64,000 nucleotides of DNA from Gimesia sp. (GCA_002706765.1 PAJV01000052.1:1-64000), one strand, 5' to 3'. Shown: positions 34,393 to 45,404, counted from the stretch's first letter. Notes: generated by a model from the letters alone, not told the origin. Made by a program: numbers and translations.

Positions 34393-34869
34393 TCAGTCTG
34401 CCGTGATGTCATAGATTGAGCAGGGGGGCATGATATTGGATTCGCAGTCCTCTAAAATCGTCTTACGCAGATCTGCTTGTCTGGTTTTGATGACAGCTTC
34501 AATCTGATCCATATCACTAAAGGCAATGCATAGGCGGGACACATGATGGTCTGTGAACAGCGACTCAATGAGTAACAGGATCAGTTCAATTCGATCCCGA
34601 CTGCGAAGGGGCATGCCGATGTCCGCTTCCGGTGCATAATCCAGACCGTCAATCAGATTAGTGGCATTTTTAATCCCCGGACAATCTGAAACAAGAAATA
34701 CCAGCGCTGACGCACTGGGCAGATGGCTGTCAGGAAAGTGATATAGTTCGCTCGGATCCAATAGAGATACACCCAGGCCGGAACTGTTTTCCAACTGGGA
34801 GACCAGTTCCTGATGAGGCACGTCAAGTTGCGGTGCAAATTCAGCAAAACCGGGAATTGTATTGGACAT
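34393..34869 (-). CDS. Unrecognised 158-residue protein
   Basis: No family recognised. The composition is that of a soluble alpha/beta protein with a helix of leucine and isoleucine residues (IELILLLIESLF, about 93-104). Its stop converges on the ene-reductase gene. No signal peptide, metal site or clear ribosome-binding site is seen, but the frame is open and protein-like. Confidence 0.5.
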   Translation of the reverse strand: MSNTIPGFAEFAPQLDVPHQELVSQLENSSGLGVSLLDPSELYHFPDSHLPSASALVFLVSDCPGIKNATNLIDGLDYAPEADIGMPLRSRDRIELILLLIESLFTDHHVSRLCIAFSDMDQIEAVIKTRQADLRKTILEDCESNIMPPCSIYDITAD

Positions 34870-34918
34870 ATCAGAAAATCTTAGTCAGAAGGCTTCACCT
34901 TACGAAGATCACACCTAC

Positions 34919-36289
34919 TCACGCCATAATTTCCGGCACGAGTCGGGCTTCGGGGACGACGGTGTGCGGGCGGTTGAGGGTGTCGTAGATCAGATGCTGG
35001 TGGTCGATACCCAGCAGGCGATACATGGTGGCGACGATGTCGCCGGGTGAGACGGGGCTGTGCGTGGGAACCGCGCCGGAGCGGTCGCTGGCACCCAGGA
35101 CGAAGCCGGGCTTGATCCCGCCACCGGCCAGCATGATCGAGTAACACGAATTCCAGTGGTCGCGGCCGGCGTTGTTGTTGATTTTTGGTGTGCGGCCGAA
35201 GTCACCCAGTACGGCGACCAGCGTGCGTTGCAACATCCCCCGTTCAGCGAGGTCGGCAATCAGACTGCTGCAGGCGGCGTCGAATTGCGGCAGTAGTTGA
35301 TTTTTCAGACTGTTGAAGTTCTGGCCGTGTGTGTCCCAGGTGGCGTTCGCATCCGGTGCCCAGGACATGGTGACCACGCGCGTGTTGGCTTCAATCAGCC
35401 GCCGTGCCAGCAGCACACTCTGTCCGTAGATGTTGCGACCATAGCGGTCGCGGACGCTGTCGGGTTCTTCACTCAGCTTGAATGCCTTCTGGGCATTATT
35501 AGATGTCAACAGGTCAAACGCCTCTCTCTGAAAATCATTCATCGAAGCCAGTGTCTGATTCGAATCGAGGTTCAAACCCCGGTCGAGCGACGAAAGCAGG
35601 CTGCGGCGGTCGTTCATGCGATCGATGGCGAGCCCCTCCGGCAGCGCCAGGTTGCGGACATGAAAATTCGGTTGATTGGGATCATCGAGTACCCAGAACG
35701 GATCGTAGGTTGCTCCCATGAAACCAGCCAGGAATCCGGGCTGCAGCGGGCCGCCGGCACCTTCTTTTGTCTGGTAGGGAAGTGAGATATAAGGTAACGA
35801 ACCGTGGGGCGTGGGCCGCAGTTTGGCGAGTACGGCTCCCGGGCAGGGATGATCATCGGGCTTCGCGCCGCCTCCCTGTTCGCCGCGATCGTGTCCGGTG
35901 AGTGCGGCATAGACGGCAGCCGCATGCGAATTATTCACGCTGTGATTCATCGAACGAATCACAGTCGTGTAATGCATTTGCTGTGCCAGCAGTGGCAGAT
36001 GTTCGCAGACCTGAACCCCTTCCAGCGAACTGGCGATGGGATTGAACTCGCCGCGAATTTCAATCGGGCCGGAGGGCTTCATGTCCCACATGTCGAGATG
36101 GCTGGGGCCACCATTCAGAAACAGAATGATGCAGGCATCCGCTTTCGCCGCTGGCCCGGTGGCTGGACTTTCTGCTCTTACTGCCTGTGCTGCCAGAAGT
36201 TGAGGCAGGGTGAGACCGGCGGTACCCAGTGCGCCCACACGTAATAATTCGCGGCGTGATAGACGATGGTCTGATAAACTGCCCTGCAT
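34919..36289 (-). CDS. DUF1501 protein exported by the Tat pathway
   Basis: A 456-residue member of a sulfatase-like family greatly expanded in planctomycetes. The ATG at 36289 is preceded by AGGAGG six bases upstream, so a longer reading to 36442 is rejected. A twin-arginine signal lies at about 10-30 (SRRELLRVGALG). Family features follow: the FLNGGPSHLDMWDMKP segment, HHPG-like block DDHPCPG, and a C-terminal GDFGRTP then a GRDHWN motif, thought to coordinate metal. Function of the family is not established. Confidence 0.92.
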   Translation of the reverse strand: MQGSLSDHRLSRRELLRVGALGTAGLTLPQLLAAQAVRAESPATGPAAKADACIILFLNGGPSHLDMWDMKPSGPIEIRGEFNPIASSLEGVQVCEHLPLLAQQMHYTTVIRSMNHSVNNSHAAAVYAALTGHDRGEQGGGAKPDDHPCPGAVLAKLRPTPHGSLPYISLPYQTKEGAGGPLQPGFLAGFMGATYDPFWVLDDPNQPNFHVRNLALPEGLAIDRMNDRRSLLSSLDRGLNLDSNQTLASMNDFQREAFDLLTSNNAQKAFKLSEEPDSVRDRYGRNIYGQSVLLARRLIEANTRVVTMSWAPDANATWDTHGQNFNSLKNQLLPQFDAACSSLIADLAERGMLQRTLVAVLGDFGRTPKINNNAGRDHWNSCYSIMLAGGGIKPGFVLGASDRSGAVPTHSPVSPGDIVATMYRLLGIDHQHLIYDTLNRPHTVVPEARLVPEIMA

Positions 36290-36550
36290 CAGCGGCCTCC
36301 TGTGTGCGGATGTGTTCCGGATCGGAAGAAACGCTATTTTAACACTCGACACCTGTGTAAGTCTATCGCACAAGAGATTCTTTATGCATCTGGTGGACAA
36401 AATGGGATCCACGCTCGTTTTTTTCAAAAAAACAGGTAACATGCGGCCGGCTTCTTCGCTCAGTAGTTTAGGCGCGGGAATGTCGGGCTCCCCGCGAACA
36501 GGAAATCAGAACAATTTTTATCAACGGAATCTGAAAGAAAGGGATTCACA

Positions 36551-37636
36551 ATGTGTAACAACTGTAATCTGAATATCGATGCGGAGCGGACAGACGAATT
36601 CGGTCAGAAACTGCTGCAGATCGTCAATCACAGCGCGCTGTCATTCATGCTCTCCATCGGTCACCGGGCCCGGCTGTTTGACATCATGAGCGAAATGGAG
36701 CATGCCACCAGTGAGGACATCGCAGAGCGATCCGGCCTGAATGAACGTTATGTCCGCGAGTGGCTGGGCGCGATGGTCACGGGCGGAATTGTGGAATACG
36801 ATCCGGTGTTGAAGACCTGTTTTCTACCTGCCGAGCATGCCGCCCTGCTGACACGGGCCGCCGGGTCGAATAACTTTGCCACGACGATGCAGTGGTTTTC
36901 CGTGCTGGGATCCGTGGAAGATAAGATCGTCGACTGTTTCAGTGAAGGGGGCGGAGTCCCTTATTCGGAGTTCGCCCGCTTCCACGAAGTCATGGCGGAA
37001 GAGAGTTATAATTCAGTCGTATGCGGCCTGTTCGAACATATTCTCCCGTTGGTGCCCGGACTGGAAGACCAGCTGAAAACAGGCATCGAAGTTCTGGATA
37101 TTGGCTGCGGCAGTGGTCTGGCGCTGATTGAAATGGCAGCGGCGTTTCCCCAAAGTCGCTTTACCGGCTTTGATATCTCGGAAGAATCGATCGGCCGGGC
37201 ACAAGCATCAGCGGCGAAACGGGGCGTGACCAACGTGAATTTCCAGGTACAGGATGTTTCGCAGATGGATCTGACTGACACCTTTGATCTGATTACGGCC
37301 TTCGATGTGATTCACGATCAGGCCAAGCCGGATCAGGTTCTCCGCGAAGTGAATGCGGCTCTGAAACCGGGGGGCACCTTCCTGATGCAGGACATTGCCG
37401 CCTCCAGCAATGTGGAGCAGAACATCACCAATCCGCTGGGGCCGATGTTTTATACCATTTCGACCATGCATTGCATGACCGTCTCTCTGGCCCAGGGGGG
37501 CGCGGGGCTGGGAACCTGCTGGGGCAAAGAACTGGCGTGTTCCATGCTGGAAGAGGCAGGCTTCAATAATATTGATGTTCAGGAGCTGCCTCACGATATT
37601 ATGAATTATTTTTACACAATGACGAAAATGAGTTGA
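36551..37636 (+). CDS. SAM-dependent methyltransferase with N-terminal winged helix
   Basis: 361 residues. An N-terminal helix-turn-helix-like dimerisation domain (about 20-110: SEDIAERSGLNERYVREWL) is followed by a class I SAM-binding fold with motif VLDIGCGSG (about 181-189) and the post-motif D-V-I-H. It resembles the Rv2258c-type methyltransferases (small-molecule targets), so a transcription-factor role for the helix domain is unlikely. The unusual start MCNNCN contains two cysteines. A strong terminator follows. Confidence 0.85.
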   Translation: MCNNCNLNIDAERTDEFGQKLLQIVNHSALSFMLSIGHRARLFDIMSEMEHATSEDIAERSGLNERYVREWLGAMVTGGIVEYDPVLKTCFLPAEHAALLTRAAGSNNFATTMQWFSVLGSVEDKIVDCFSEGGGVPYSEFARFHEVMAEESYNSVVCGLFEHILPLVPGLEDQLKTGIEVLDIGCGSGLALIEMAAAFPQSRFTGFDISEESIGRAQASAAKRGVTNVNFQVQDVSQMDLTDTFDLITAFDVIHDQAKPDQVLREVNAALKPGGTFLMQDIAASSNVEQNITNPLGPMFYTISTMHCMTVSLAQGGAGLGTCWGKELACSMLEEAGFNNIDVQELPHDIMNYFYTMTKMS

Positions 37637-37660
37637 ACGGTTTGTTGTGGACCGTGTCTC

Positions 37661-37700
37661 AACAGGGAGTAGAAACCCGTATGTTTCTACTCCCTGTTTT
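37661..37700 (+). terminator. Rho-independent terminator after the methyltransferase
   Basis: A perfect 16-base stem (37661-37676 with 37683-37698) with a CCGTAT loop and a TTTT end (37697-37700), 24 bases after the stop. Confidence 0.85.
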
Positions 37701-38369
37701 CATTACACTTAGGGAAAAATAATTAATAGTTGTTGAACTGAAATCTGCCTGTGAATTAAAACAGGATGTCGTTGTATAATTTAAGTTGGATGTCTGAGCA
37801 GGCTGCCTATAATTTTATTTGAGCGAGGGTCTGTAGCATCTCATGAGAGAAAATCTGAAGAATCAGGAAAGAATGTGATGTTTAAGGCCTTTCCAAGTGT
37901 TGAATATAGTGCAAAAATGCCGATTATAAGGAATAAATCTGTTACGTTGAGTTTGCCGTTCAATGGAGTGATGGTAAGCAGGCCGTGATGGAAAGCACGG
38001 ATGTCTGGAGCCGGAACTTCAATGCTCGCAAGGGATTGAAAGGAATCGCCCGACAGACGAAATGATGCATGTAATTTGTGAAAACCAAGTGTGGCCTACT
38101 CCTGCGTCTTTCCCTCCTTCTGCGGGGTCTGAAGCAATTCAGTCCCGAACCATGTCTGAGAGAGCACATCGCGTTTTCCACGGTTTCAACTTTTCAGTGA
38201 GCAAGTGTCTGGTTTTTCGTGATCGAAAAACAGGGCCAGGCCAGCGAACCCGTCTCTTGATCGAGCGGCAGTCGCGATCATTGGGAAGACAGACCTTTAA
38301 AAATAATTTTTCATCCAACTGAGACTGTACCGCCTGAACCCAGGCGACTACCGGGGAGTAATTAAAAGA
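37701..38369. other. Long leader region upstream of korA
   Basis: A gap of about 670 bases. It contains a possible 36-residue reading frame (37878-37988, AGGAAAG upstream) that I cannot support as a gene, and a clean hairpin GTTTTTCG-TGAT-CGAAAAAC (38212-38231). The hairpin could be a terminator of a small RNA or a regulatory element of the korAB leader. Nothing else recognised. Confidence 0.35.
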
Positions 38370-40238
38370 ATGTCAACCACTGATGTGTCTGGTGCTAATG
38401 GCAAAATCAGCGAACAACTGGATGCTGTTGTAATTCGTTTTTGTGGTGATAGTGGCGATGGAATGCAGCTGGCCGGCACGCAGTTCACGAATGTGTCCGC
38501 TGTCTTCGGTAACGATGTCAGCACGCTGCCTGACTTTCCCGCAGAAATCCGCGCACCTGCCGGTACGCTGGGCGGTGTCAGTGGTTTCCAGATCTGTTTC
38601 TCCAGCTCAGACATTTACACACCCGGTGATGAAGTCGACACTTTAATCGCCATGAATCCCGCGGCGCTCAAGACCAACGTAGCCGATCTCAAGCGGGGCG
38701 GAACACTGATCGTCAACGAAGATGCGTTCGAAAAATCGAACCTGTCCAAAGCCGGTTACGACAGCAACCCGCTCGACGATGAAGAAGCTCTGGCTGCCTA
38801 CCAGCTGCAGAAAGTGCCGATGACCAGTTTGACGCGCGATGCCGTCGCCGAGCTGGGACTTTCGCCACGTGAAGCCGAACGCTGCAAAAACTTTTTCGCG
38901 ATGGGCCTGGTGTACTGGCTTTATCAGCGCGATGCGACCCCCACCGAAGAGTGGGTCAAAAGCAAGTTTGCCAAAAAGCCGGAACTGGTTGAAGCGAACC
39001 TCAAAGCGTTACACGCCGGCTATAACTACGGCATTACGACTGAAGCGATTACCGTGCATTACCGCGTTGATCCCGCGGAACTGCCAGCCGGTAAATACCG
39101 TAAAGTGACCGGTAACGAAGCATTGGCCTTCGGATTTGTCACCGCTGCCAGGCTGGCCGGAAAACAGCTGTTTTATGGCGGTTATCCGATTACTCCCGCC
39201 AGTGACATTCTGCATGAACTTTCCAAACTGAAAAATTTCAACGTCGTTACGTTCCAGGCAGAAGACGAAATCGCCGCGATCACCAGTGTGATTGGTGCCT
39301 CTTTCGCCGGCGATCTGGCGATTACTGCCAGCAGTGGTCCCGGTATCGCTCTCAAAGGCGAAGGCATGGGACTGGCAGCGATTATGGAATTGCCGCTGGT
39401 TGTGGTCGATGTTCAACGCGGCGGACCCAGTACGGGGCTACCCACCAAAACCGAACAGTCGGACCTGTATATGTGCATGTTCGGCCGCAATGGTGACTGC
39501 CCGATGCCTCTCGTCGCACCTGCGACACCGGCAGACTGCTTCGAGATGGCACAGGAAGCCCTGCGGATCGCAGTGGAATTCATGACACCCGTGCTCTTGC
39601 TCAGTGACGGTTACATTGCCAACGGTGCCGAGCCCTGGAAGATCCCGGAAATCTCGTCACTCACACCAATCCCCGTCGTTCAGGAAAATACACAAACCGA
39701 TGGGGAATTCATGCCCTATCTGCGGAACGAAAAGAAGACCCGTCCCTGGGTCATTCCCGGCACACCTGGTTGCGAACATCGTGTGGGCGGCCTGGAAAAA
39801 TCGGATGTGACCGGCAATGTGAATTACTCTCCCGAAAACCATCAGTATATGACCACACTCCGCGCAGAAAAAATTGCGGGGATTGCAGACTTCATTCCTG
39901 AACAGACGGTCGAGGGTCCCGAATCAGGTGACCTGCTGGTGATCAGCTGGGGAGGCACTTACGGCGCAGTTCGTACCGCCGTCAAACAGTCCGTAGCTGA
40001 AGGCCTGTCCGTGGCCCACGCCCACCTGCGTTATCTGAATCCGTTCCCCCGCAACCTGGGCGAACTGATTAAGAAGTACAAGAAAGTGTTGATTCCGGAA
40101 TTAAACACCGGACAGCTACGCCTGATCATTCGGGGCACCTATCTGGCTGATGCCGTGGGCCTGAATAAAGTTCAGGGGAAACCGTTCCTGATCAGTGAAG
40201 TTAAACAGAAAATCAGAGAGATGGTCAAAGAGAACTAA
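38370..40238 (+). CDS. korA: 2-oxoacid:ferredoxin oxidoreductase, alpha (fused gamma-alpha) subunit
   Basis: Oxidative decarboxylation of 2-oxoglutarate (or a related 2-oxoacid) to the acyl-CoA with ferredoxin as electron acceptor. 622 residues: the gamma domain (about 18-210, beginning [14 protein letters not shown]) fused to the alpha domain (about 240-620), which carries the pyrimidine-binding loop and the G-Y-P-I-T-P-A motif. The C-terminal third is the transketolase-C-like region ([13 protein letters not shown]). It pairs with korB 81 bases downstream. Substrate choice between 2-oxoglutarate and other acids is inferred from similarity of layout only. Confidence 0.9.
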   Translation: MSTTDVSGANGKISEQLDAVVIRFCGDSGDGMQLAGTQFTNVSAVFGNDVSTLPDFPAEIRAPAGTLGGVSGFQICFSSSDIYTPGDEVDTLIAMNPAALKTNVADLKRGGTLIVNEDAFEKSNLSKAGYDSNPLDDEEALAAYQLQKVPMTSLTRDAVAELGLSPREAERCKNFFAMGLVYWLYQRDATPTEEWVKSKFAKKPELVEANLKALHAGYNYGITTEAITVHYRVDPAELPAGKYRKVTGNEALAFGFVTAARLAGKQLFYGGYPITPASDILHELSKLKNFNVVTFQAEDEIAAITSVIGASFAGDLAITASSGPGIALKGEGMGLAAIMELPLVVVDVQRGGPSTGLPTKTEQSDLYMCMFGRNGDCPMPLVAPATPADCFEMAQEALRIAVEFMTPVLLLSDGYIANGAEPWKIPEISSLTPIPVVQENTQTDGEFMPYLRNEKKTRPWVIPGTPGCEHRVGGLEKSDVTGNVNYSPENHQYMTTLRAEKIAGIADFIPEQTVEGPESGDLLVISWGGTYGAVRTAVKQSVAEGLSVAHAHLRYLNPFPRNLGELIKKYKKVLIPELNTGQLRLIIRGTYLADAVGLNKVQGKPFLISEVKQKIREMVKEN

Positions 40239-40319
40239 CCTGTTTTCGAACATCGTCTGATCTGATACCATTATAAACCAGTTTAAAAAACGAGTTATTG
40301 CGTTTAAGGATAGTTAAAA

Positions 40320-41342
40320 ATGAGCGTTGATGTCACACTGCCTGTCCTCTCGCCAAAAGATTTTGCCAGCGATCAGGAAATCCGCTGGTGCCCCCGCTGT
40401 GGTGATTACTCCATTCTCGCCCAGATGAAAAAAGTCCTGCCGACTCTGGGGATTCCCAAAGAGAAGTTTGTGTTCGTTTCCGGAATTGGCTGCTCCAGCC
40501 GTTTCCCGTATTACATGGACACCTACGGCATGCACAGTATTCACGGCCGGGCCCCGGCAATTGCCACGGGCGTCAAACTGGCTAACCCTGATCTGCAGGT
40601 CTGGGTGATCACCGGTGACGGCGATTCGCTGTCGATCGGCGGAAATCACTTCATGCACGTACTGCGTCGCAATGTGGATCTGAAAGTGATCATGTTCAAC
40701 AACCAGATTTACGGTTTGACCAAAGGTCAGTACTCTCCCACCAGTCCGACCGGGACGAAAACGAAGAGCACGCCCTTTGGTTCGGTGGATCGGCCTTTGA
40801 ATCCGCTGTCGGTTGCCATCGGTGCCCGCGCGACATTCGCCGCCCGTTCCGTTGACGTTGATATCAAACACCTCTGCTCCGTTCTCGAACGGGCGGCACA
40901 TCACAAAGGGTCTGCCTTTGTGGAAGTCTACCAGGACTGTAATGTCTTTAATTCGGGCGCGTTTGAATTTGCTTCCAAGAAGGACCAGAAAGAAGAGAAT
41001 GTCATCTATCTCGAACATGGCAAACCGCTGATCTTTGGTAAAAATCGCGATAAAGGCGTTCGCCTCAACAGTCACGACCAGCCGGAAGTGGTCGAACTGG
41101 GCAAAGGGGTTACAGAAGACGACCTGCTGTTCCACGATGAAAAGTCAGAAGATATGAATCTGGCGTTTCTGCTGGCCAGCATGCGATATCCGGAAATGCC
41201 CGAACCGATGGGGGTCTTTCGCTGTGTCGAACATCCCACCTACAACGACGCTGTCTACAGCCAGGTGGAAGCCGCCACCGAACGCAACGGCGAAGGAGAC
41301 CTGGAAGCATTGTTTAACACCGGAGATACCTGGACCGTGTAA
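40320..41342 (+). CDS. korB: 2-oxoacid:ferredoxin oxidoreductase, beta subunit (TPP-binding)
   Basis: Partner of the upstream alpha subunit; binds thiamine diphosphate and an iron-sulfur cluster. 340 residues. W-C-P-R-C-G (23-28) and C58 are the cluster ligands, GDGDSLSIGGNH (99-110) and NNQIYG (127-132) form the TPP/Mg site. No separate ferredoxin-like delta subunit is encoded next to it, as is typical of the two-subunit kor type. A strong terminator follows. Confidence 0.92.
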   Translation: MSVDVTLPVLSPKDFASDQEIRWCPRCGDYSILAQMKKVLPTLGIPKEKFVFVSGIGCSSRFPYYMDTYGMHSIHGRAPAIATGVKLANPDLQVWVITGDGDSLSIGGNHFMHVLRRNVDLKVIMFNNQIYGLTKGQYSPTSPTGTKTKSTPFGSVDRPLNPLSVAIGARATFAARSVDVDIKHLCSVLERAAHHKGSAFVEVYQDCNVFNSGAFEFASKKDQKEENVIYLEHGKPLIFGKNRDKGVRLNSHDQPEVVELGKGVTEDDLLFHDEKSEDMNLAFLLASMRYPEMPEPMGVFRCVEHPTYNDAVYSQVEAATERNGEGDLEALFNTGDTWTV

Positions 41343-41361
41343 GCGACTCAGATTTCAAATA

Positions 41362-41400
41362 AAAAAAGGCGTTACAGAATTCACTGTAACGCCTTTTTTG
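41362..41400. terminator. Bidirectional terminator between korB and dcd
   Basis: GGCGTTACAG (41369-41378), loop AATTCA, CTGTAACGCC (41385-41394), flanked by an A-run on the left and a T-run on the right, so it can end transcripts from both converging genes. Confidence 0.88.
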
Positions 41401-41432
41401 TATGTATGCTTTTTGTCTTCACTGAAAACGGA

Positions 41433-42002
41433 TTACTGCGAAGCTTCTTCGCCAAATGAGAGTCGCATCTGGCGCGATTCGGCAGGGTCCAGTTCTTTGA
41501 ACAGCAGGCTGGGTTGAATGCCTTTGTTGTTCTGATATTTGTCGCTGTTGTATTCGACAATTTCCCCAATTGGTACATTGTAAATAATCTGGCAGATGGC
41601 AACGCCCGCGTAAACCCGCACGGGCTGTGCGACCGTAATTTCCAGGGTCCAGTATCCACAGAATCCGATATCGCCGACGCCTGCGGTCGCGTGTACGGAA
41701 ATTCCCAGTCGCCCGATCGAAGACCGGCCTTCCAGGAGCGGCACGAGATTGTGGGTTTCGGTCCGTTCAACGGTTCGTCCCAGGTAGAGCTGGCCGGGAT
41801 AGAGCACCATGCCTTCTTCGGGAATGACATATTTGCCCAGGCGGTTGGGGCGGGCCATATCGAGCACGATTTCTTCGTAGACCATCAACTCGTTATGCAG
41901 GCAGAGGTTATAGCTGTTGGGGTTCAGATATTTTTCATGATAGGGTTCAATGACAATATCTGTGCCCAGGCGTGATTTGATTTCTTTCCCGGTCAGGATC
42001 AT
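41433..42002 (-). CDS. dcd: dCTP deaminase
   Basis: Converts dCTP to dUTP, a source of thymidine nucleotides. 189 residues, the normal size. The trimeric dUTPase-like fold is marked by the L-N-P-N-S-Y-N-L start, E-G-R-S-S-I-G-R-L-G catalytic segment (near 90-99) and G-F-C-G-Y-W-T-L-E-I. The start ATG has GAGAAG upstream. Next gene upstream is nth, with 138 bases between. Confidence 0.93.
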   Translation of the reverse strand: MILTGKEIKSRLGTDIVIEPYHEKYLNPNSYNLCLHNELMVYEEIVLDMARPNRLGKYVIPEEGMVLYPGQLYLGRTVERTETHNLVPLLEGRSSIGRLGISVHATAGVGDIGFCGYWTLEITVAQPVRVYAGVAICQIIYNVPIGEIVEYNSDKYQNNKGIQPSLLFKELDPAESRQMRLSFGEEASQ

Positions 42003-42139
42003 TGGCTTCTCATTATGGTGAAGGTTGGAAAAAGACTCTGCGTACTGGAACCATAAACCGGTGCGGACCGGCTTTCAACGGTTCGGGCGGATCTTTTCGG
42101 AAACAGAGCCAAGTACCAGTATGTGCCAGTGAAAAGCGT

Positions 42140-42841
42140 TCACTCTGCCAGAGGCTTTAAGCCGATCCGCGGGCAGATTTTCAGCAGACTGCATTCCGTG
42201 CAGCGGGGTCTGCGGGCGACACACGTGGCACGACCGTGCAGGATGACGCGATGGGAAAAGTCGATCCACTCTTTTTCGGGCAGGACCTCCATCAGATCGC
42301 GTTCGATGATTTCCGGGTTCTTGCTGGTCGTCAGTCCGAAAATATTGCAGATGCGTTTCACGTGTGTATCGACGACGACGCCACTGGGAATTCCGAATGC
42401 CGTTCCCAGAACGACATTGGCTGTCTTACGCCCGACGCCGGGTAATGCGACCAGTTCTTGGAGTGTGCGGGGGATCTCGCCTGCATGTTCCTGTGTGACG
42501 GCCAGCGCCATCTTGCGGATGTTGGTCGCTTTGGCGCGGAAGAAGCCGAGCGGGTAGACAATCTTTTCGACATCAGCCTGTTTACTGGTCGCCAGTTTTT
42601 CTGCGGTCGGATATTTCTTGAACAAGGTCGGCGTTGTCGCGTTCACACGTTCGTCGGTGCACTGTGCGGAGAGAATTGTCGCGACAAGCAGTTGAAACGG
42701 AGAATCGTGGATCAGCGCACATTCGGGTTCCGGGAACAATCGGGCCAGGCCGCGTGCGATTTTGCGGGCATGTTTCTTTTTGTCATCAAGTGAGTCGCTA
42801 TAACCGGAACCTGCTGAGACCTGCGATTTTTTTTTAGCCAT
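42140..42841 (-). CDS. nth: Endonuclease III (DNA glycosylase/AP lyase)
   Basis: Removes oxidised pyrimidines and nicks the abasic site. 233 residues from ATG 42841; a TTG at 42862 would add seven. The family hallmarks are all present: the helix-hairpin-helix L-P-G-V-G-R-K-T-A with catalytic Lys, the catalytic Asp in V-V-D-T-H-V-K-R, and the 4Fe-4S cluster C-x6-C-x2-C-x5-C at the C-terminus. A lysine-rich N-terminal extension of about 15 residues precedes the domain. Intact. Confidence 0.95.
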   Translation of the reverse strand: MAKKKSQVSAGSGYSDSLDDKKKHARKIARGLARLFPEPECALIHDSPFQLLVATILSAQCTDERVNATTPTLFKKYPTAEKLATSKQADVEKIVYPLGFFRAKATNIRKMALAVTQEHAGEIPRTLQELVALPGVGRKTANVVLGTAFGIPSGVVVDTHVKRICNIFGLTTSKNPEIIERDLMEVLPEKEWIDFSHRVILHGRATCVARRPRCTECSLLKICPRIGLKPLAE

Positions 42842-42975
42842 ATTCTGCGTGACAATTCCCAAAATGGAGTGCTACTCTGACTGACATGATTTGAACCAGC
42901 CAGCTGAGATTCATGAACCGACTCAGTATGGGGCACTCGGAGTGGTTTTTCAATGTAGGGAGTGGGAAATAGATT

Positions 42976-43683
42976 ATGGTACCAGACACCGCAGTGATCG
43001 AGCAGCAGCTAAAGACTATCTCCGGAATGGTTCCCGTATTGAAACTGGAAGGTTGTGTGCTGCTGCCGCATGCCGTCATCCCGCTTCGCCTCACCGATCC
43101 CGCTGACTGCCAGTTGATCGATGAAGCCCTTGAGGCCCGAGGTATCATCGCCGTCGATCTCAAACAGAGGTGTGCCGCTACGGGCGCGGAACTTTCTATG
43201 GAGTCTGAAATCCGTACGGTCTGCGTCGCTTCGGTGCTGACTCCCTATCAGTTGCAGGCGGGGGGCCGTTCGCTTCTGCTGCAGGGCCTGTGTCGCGCAC
43301 AGATGGTGGTGTTGCAGAAATCCGGGTTGCCTTATCAGAAAGCGCTGCTCGATTTAAAAGCAGATTATTATGCCGATCAGCCTGTCATTCACCGCGAACA
43401 TCGTCAGCTGGAACTGCTGGAGCATTATTCCCGCATCTATATGAATCATGCTTCCAATCCGTTGTACTATAATCAATTGCATCGGGAAATCAGGCTGGGC
43501 ACTCTCTGTGATACCCTCGCCGGTACGATCCGGCTGGAACCAGCGTTGAGTCAGATGCTCCTGAATGAGCCGGATGTCGATCTTCGCAGTGATCTCCTGT
43601 TAAGTTTCCTCAAAAACAAACACCGCGAACTGCAGCAGAATCCCGCCGCGGGAGTTGGTGCTACCGAATTCAGTTGTAACTGA
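42976..43683 (+). CDS. LON substrate-binding-domain protein
   Basis: 235 residues resembling the N-terminal substrate-recognition domain of Lon protease without the ATPase and protease parts. The start (VLKLEGCVLLPHAVIPLRLTDP, about 20-41) matches the family signature of P-L-(F/L)-P-x-x-x-x-P-L, followed by helices to the end. Such stand-alone proteins are widespread and of unknown function. Divergent from nth. Confidence 0.8.
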   Translation: MVPDTAVIEQQLKTISGMVPVLKLEGCVLLPHAVIPLRLTDPADCQLIDEALEARGIIAVDLKQRCAATGAELSMESEIRTVCVASVLTPYQLQAGGRSLLLQGLCRAQMVVLQKSGLPYQKALLDLKADYYADQPVIHREHRQLELLEHYSRIYMNHASNPLYYNQLHREIRLGTLCDTLAGTIRLEPALSQMLLNEPDVDLRSDLLLSFLKNKHRELQQNPAAGVGATEFSCN

Positions 43684-43796
43684 GTCGCACGGTCCTTTCT
43701 TTCTTGAGACCTTTTCTCTGGTTGCGTAAGATAAATGATTGATCTTACACGCAGCACTGCTTCCACCCTGGATGGCGCAATCGGAGAAACGTTGAA

Positions 43797-45392
43797 ATGA
43801 AAAACTGTTTGACTGCAGTACCGGGCCTCCTTCTTCTCAGCATATTCACCTCTGGGCTTGTCCACGCAGAAACAAATGTGGCAGCGAACAAACGCCCCAA
43901 CATTCTGTTCTGTATCGCCGACGATGCTTCGTTTCCGCATATGGGCGCTTATGGCTGTTCCTGGGTCAAGACGCCCGGCTTTGATCGAGTAGCGCGGGAA
44001 GGACTGCTCTTCAACAACGCTTATACCCCGAATGCCAAGTGCGCGCCGTCACGGGCCTGCATTTTGACGGGACGCAATTCCTGGCAGCTCAAAGCAGCCG
44101 GTAATCACATGGCATTTTTTCCAACTGAATTCAAAACATATGTCGAATCCCTGGCAGACGCCGGTTATGCAGTGGGTAAGACGGCGAAAGGCTGGGCGCC
44201 GGGGGTTGCCGTCGATGCGAACGGTAAACGCCGCGATCTGGTAGGGCCCGCATACAATCAGAAACGCACCAAACCCCCGGCCAGTGGAATCTCGCCCATT
44301 GATTACGCGGCGAACTTTGAACTGTTCCTCAAGCAGAGTACTGCGGAAAAACCGTGGTGTTTCTGGTATGGCGGATTAGAACCGCATCGTGGTTACGAGT
44401 ATGGTGCCGGTATCAAAAAAGCCGGCAAGAAAGTTACCGACATTGATCGTGTTCCCGCTTACTGGCCTGATAACGAAACCGTTCGCACGGACATGCTCGA
44501 TTACGCTTACGAAATCGAATATTTCGACCAGCATCTTGTGCGGATGCTCAATCTGCTGGAGCAGCGGGGCGAACTGGAGAACACGCTGGTGGTCGTAACC
44601 GCCGATAACGGGATGCCCTTTCCCCGTGTCAAAGGACAGGAGTACGAGCGTTCCAACCATCTGCCGCTGGCCATCATGTGGAAACAGGGGATCCAATCCG
44701 GCAACCGGGTGATTGAAGATTATGTCAGTTTTATTGACTTTGCTCCCACGTTTCTGGAAGTGGCGGGCCTGACAGCAGAAGAGGCTGGCATGCAGCCGAT
44801 CACCGGGCGGAGTCTATCGGATATTTTTCACTCAGAAAAATCAGGGATTGTCAATCCGCAGCGCGATCATGTTCTGATAGGCAAAGAACGCCATGATATC
44901 GGCAGGCCCCATGATCAGGGATATCCGATTCGAGGAATCGTCAAACAGGGGATGCTGTATCTCAAGAATGACGAACCGGGACGCTGGCCTGCCGGTAATC
45001 CCGAAACCGGTTATCTGAACTGCGATGGCAGCCCGACCAAGTCAGTGATCCTGCAACTGCGTCGCGACGGGAAACAGGAAGCATTCTGGCAATGGGCGTT
45101 TGGCAGACGACCGGGAGAAGAACTGTACGCCATCAGTGAAGATCCGGAATGTATGCAGAATCTCGCAACACTACCCGCATATCAGGATCAGAAAGAGTCT
45201 CTGAAGAAACAGCTGCAGGACGAACTGACAGCACAGAAAGATCCGCGGGTTCTGGGCAACGGTTCGGTCTTTGAGAAATATCAGTATTCCGACCCCCGCA
45301 CGCGTGGCTTTTATGAACGCTATATGCAGGGAGAAAAAGTCAAAGCAGGCTGGGTCAACGAAACTGACTTTGAATCGAGGCCGCTTGACTGA
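43797..45392 (+). CDS. Secreted arylsulfatase-type sulfatase
   Basis: 531 residues with a signal peptide (about 1-24). The formylglycine site is C82-A-P84-S-R86, of the Cys type needing an FGE maturase; metal ligands D42 and D43 follow the [11 protein letters not shown] strand and a second D-N pair sits in [10 protein letters not shown] (about 262-271). Likely removes sulfate from algal polysaccharides, a common planctomycete trait. Substrate not predictable. Ends twelve bases from the convergent anti-sigma-like gene. Confidence 0.92.
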   Translation: MKNCLTAVPGLLLLSIFTSGLVHAETNVAANKRPNILFCIADDASFPHMGAYGCSWVKTPGFDRVAREGLLFNNAYTPNAKCAPSRACILTGRNSWQLKAAGNHMAFFPTEFKTYVESLADAGYAVGKTAKGWAPGVAVDANGKRRDLVGPAYNQKRTKPPASGISPIDYAANFELFLKQSTAEKPWCFWYGGLEPHRGYEYGAGIKKAGKKVTDIDRVPAYWPDNETVRTDMLDYAYEIEYFDQHLVRMLNLLEQRGELENTLVVVTADNGMPFPRVKGQEYERSNHLPLAIMWKQGIQSGNRVIEDYVSFIDFAPTFLEVAGLTAEEAGMQPITGRSLSDIFHSEKSGIVNPQRDHVLIGKERHDIGRPHDQGYPIRGIVKQGMLYLKNDEPGRWPAGNPETGYLNCDGSPTKSVILQLRRDGKQEAFWQWAFGRRPGEELYAISEDPECMQNLATLPAYQDQKESLKKQLQDELTAQKDPRVLGNGSVFEKYQYSDPRTRGFYERYMQGEKVKAGWVNETDFESRPLD

Positions 45393-45404
45393 CAGCTTCA
45401 GTGT

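Noticed and set aside
36290..36442. 51-residue N-terminal extension of the DUF1501 protein
   Set aside because: ATG 36289 has a perfect AGGAGG and is directly followed by a Tat signal.
40314..41135. Minus-strand open frame of 273 codons opposite korB
   Set aside because: Shadow of a clear korB on the other strand.
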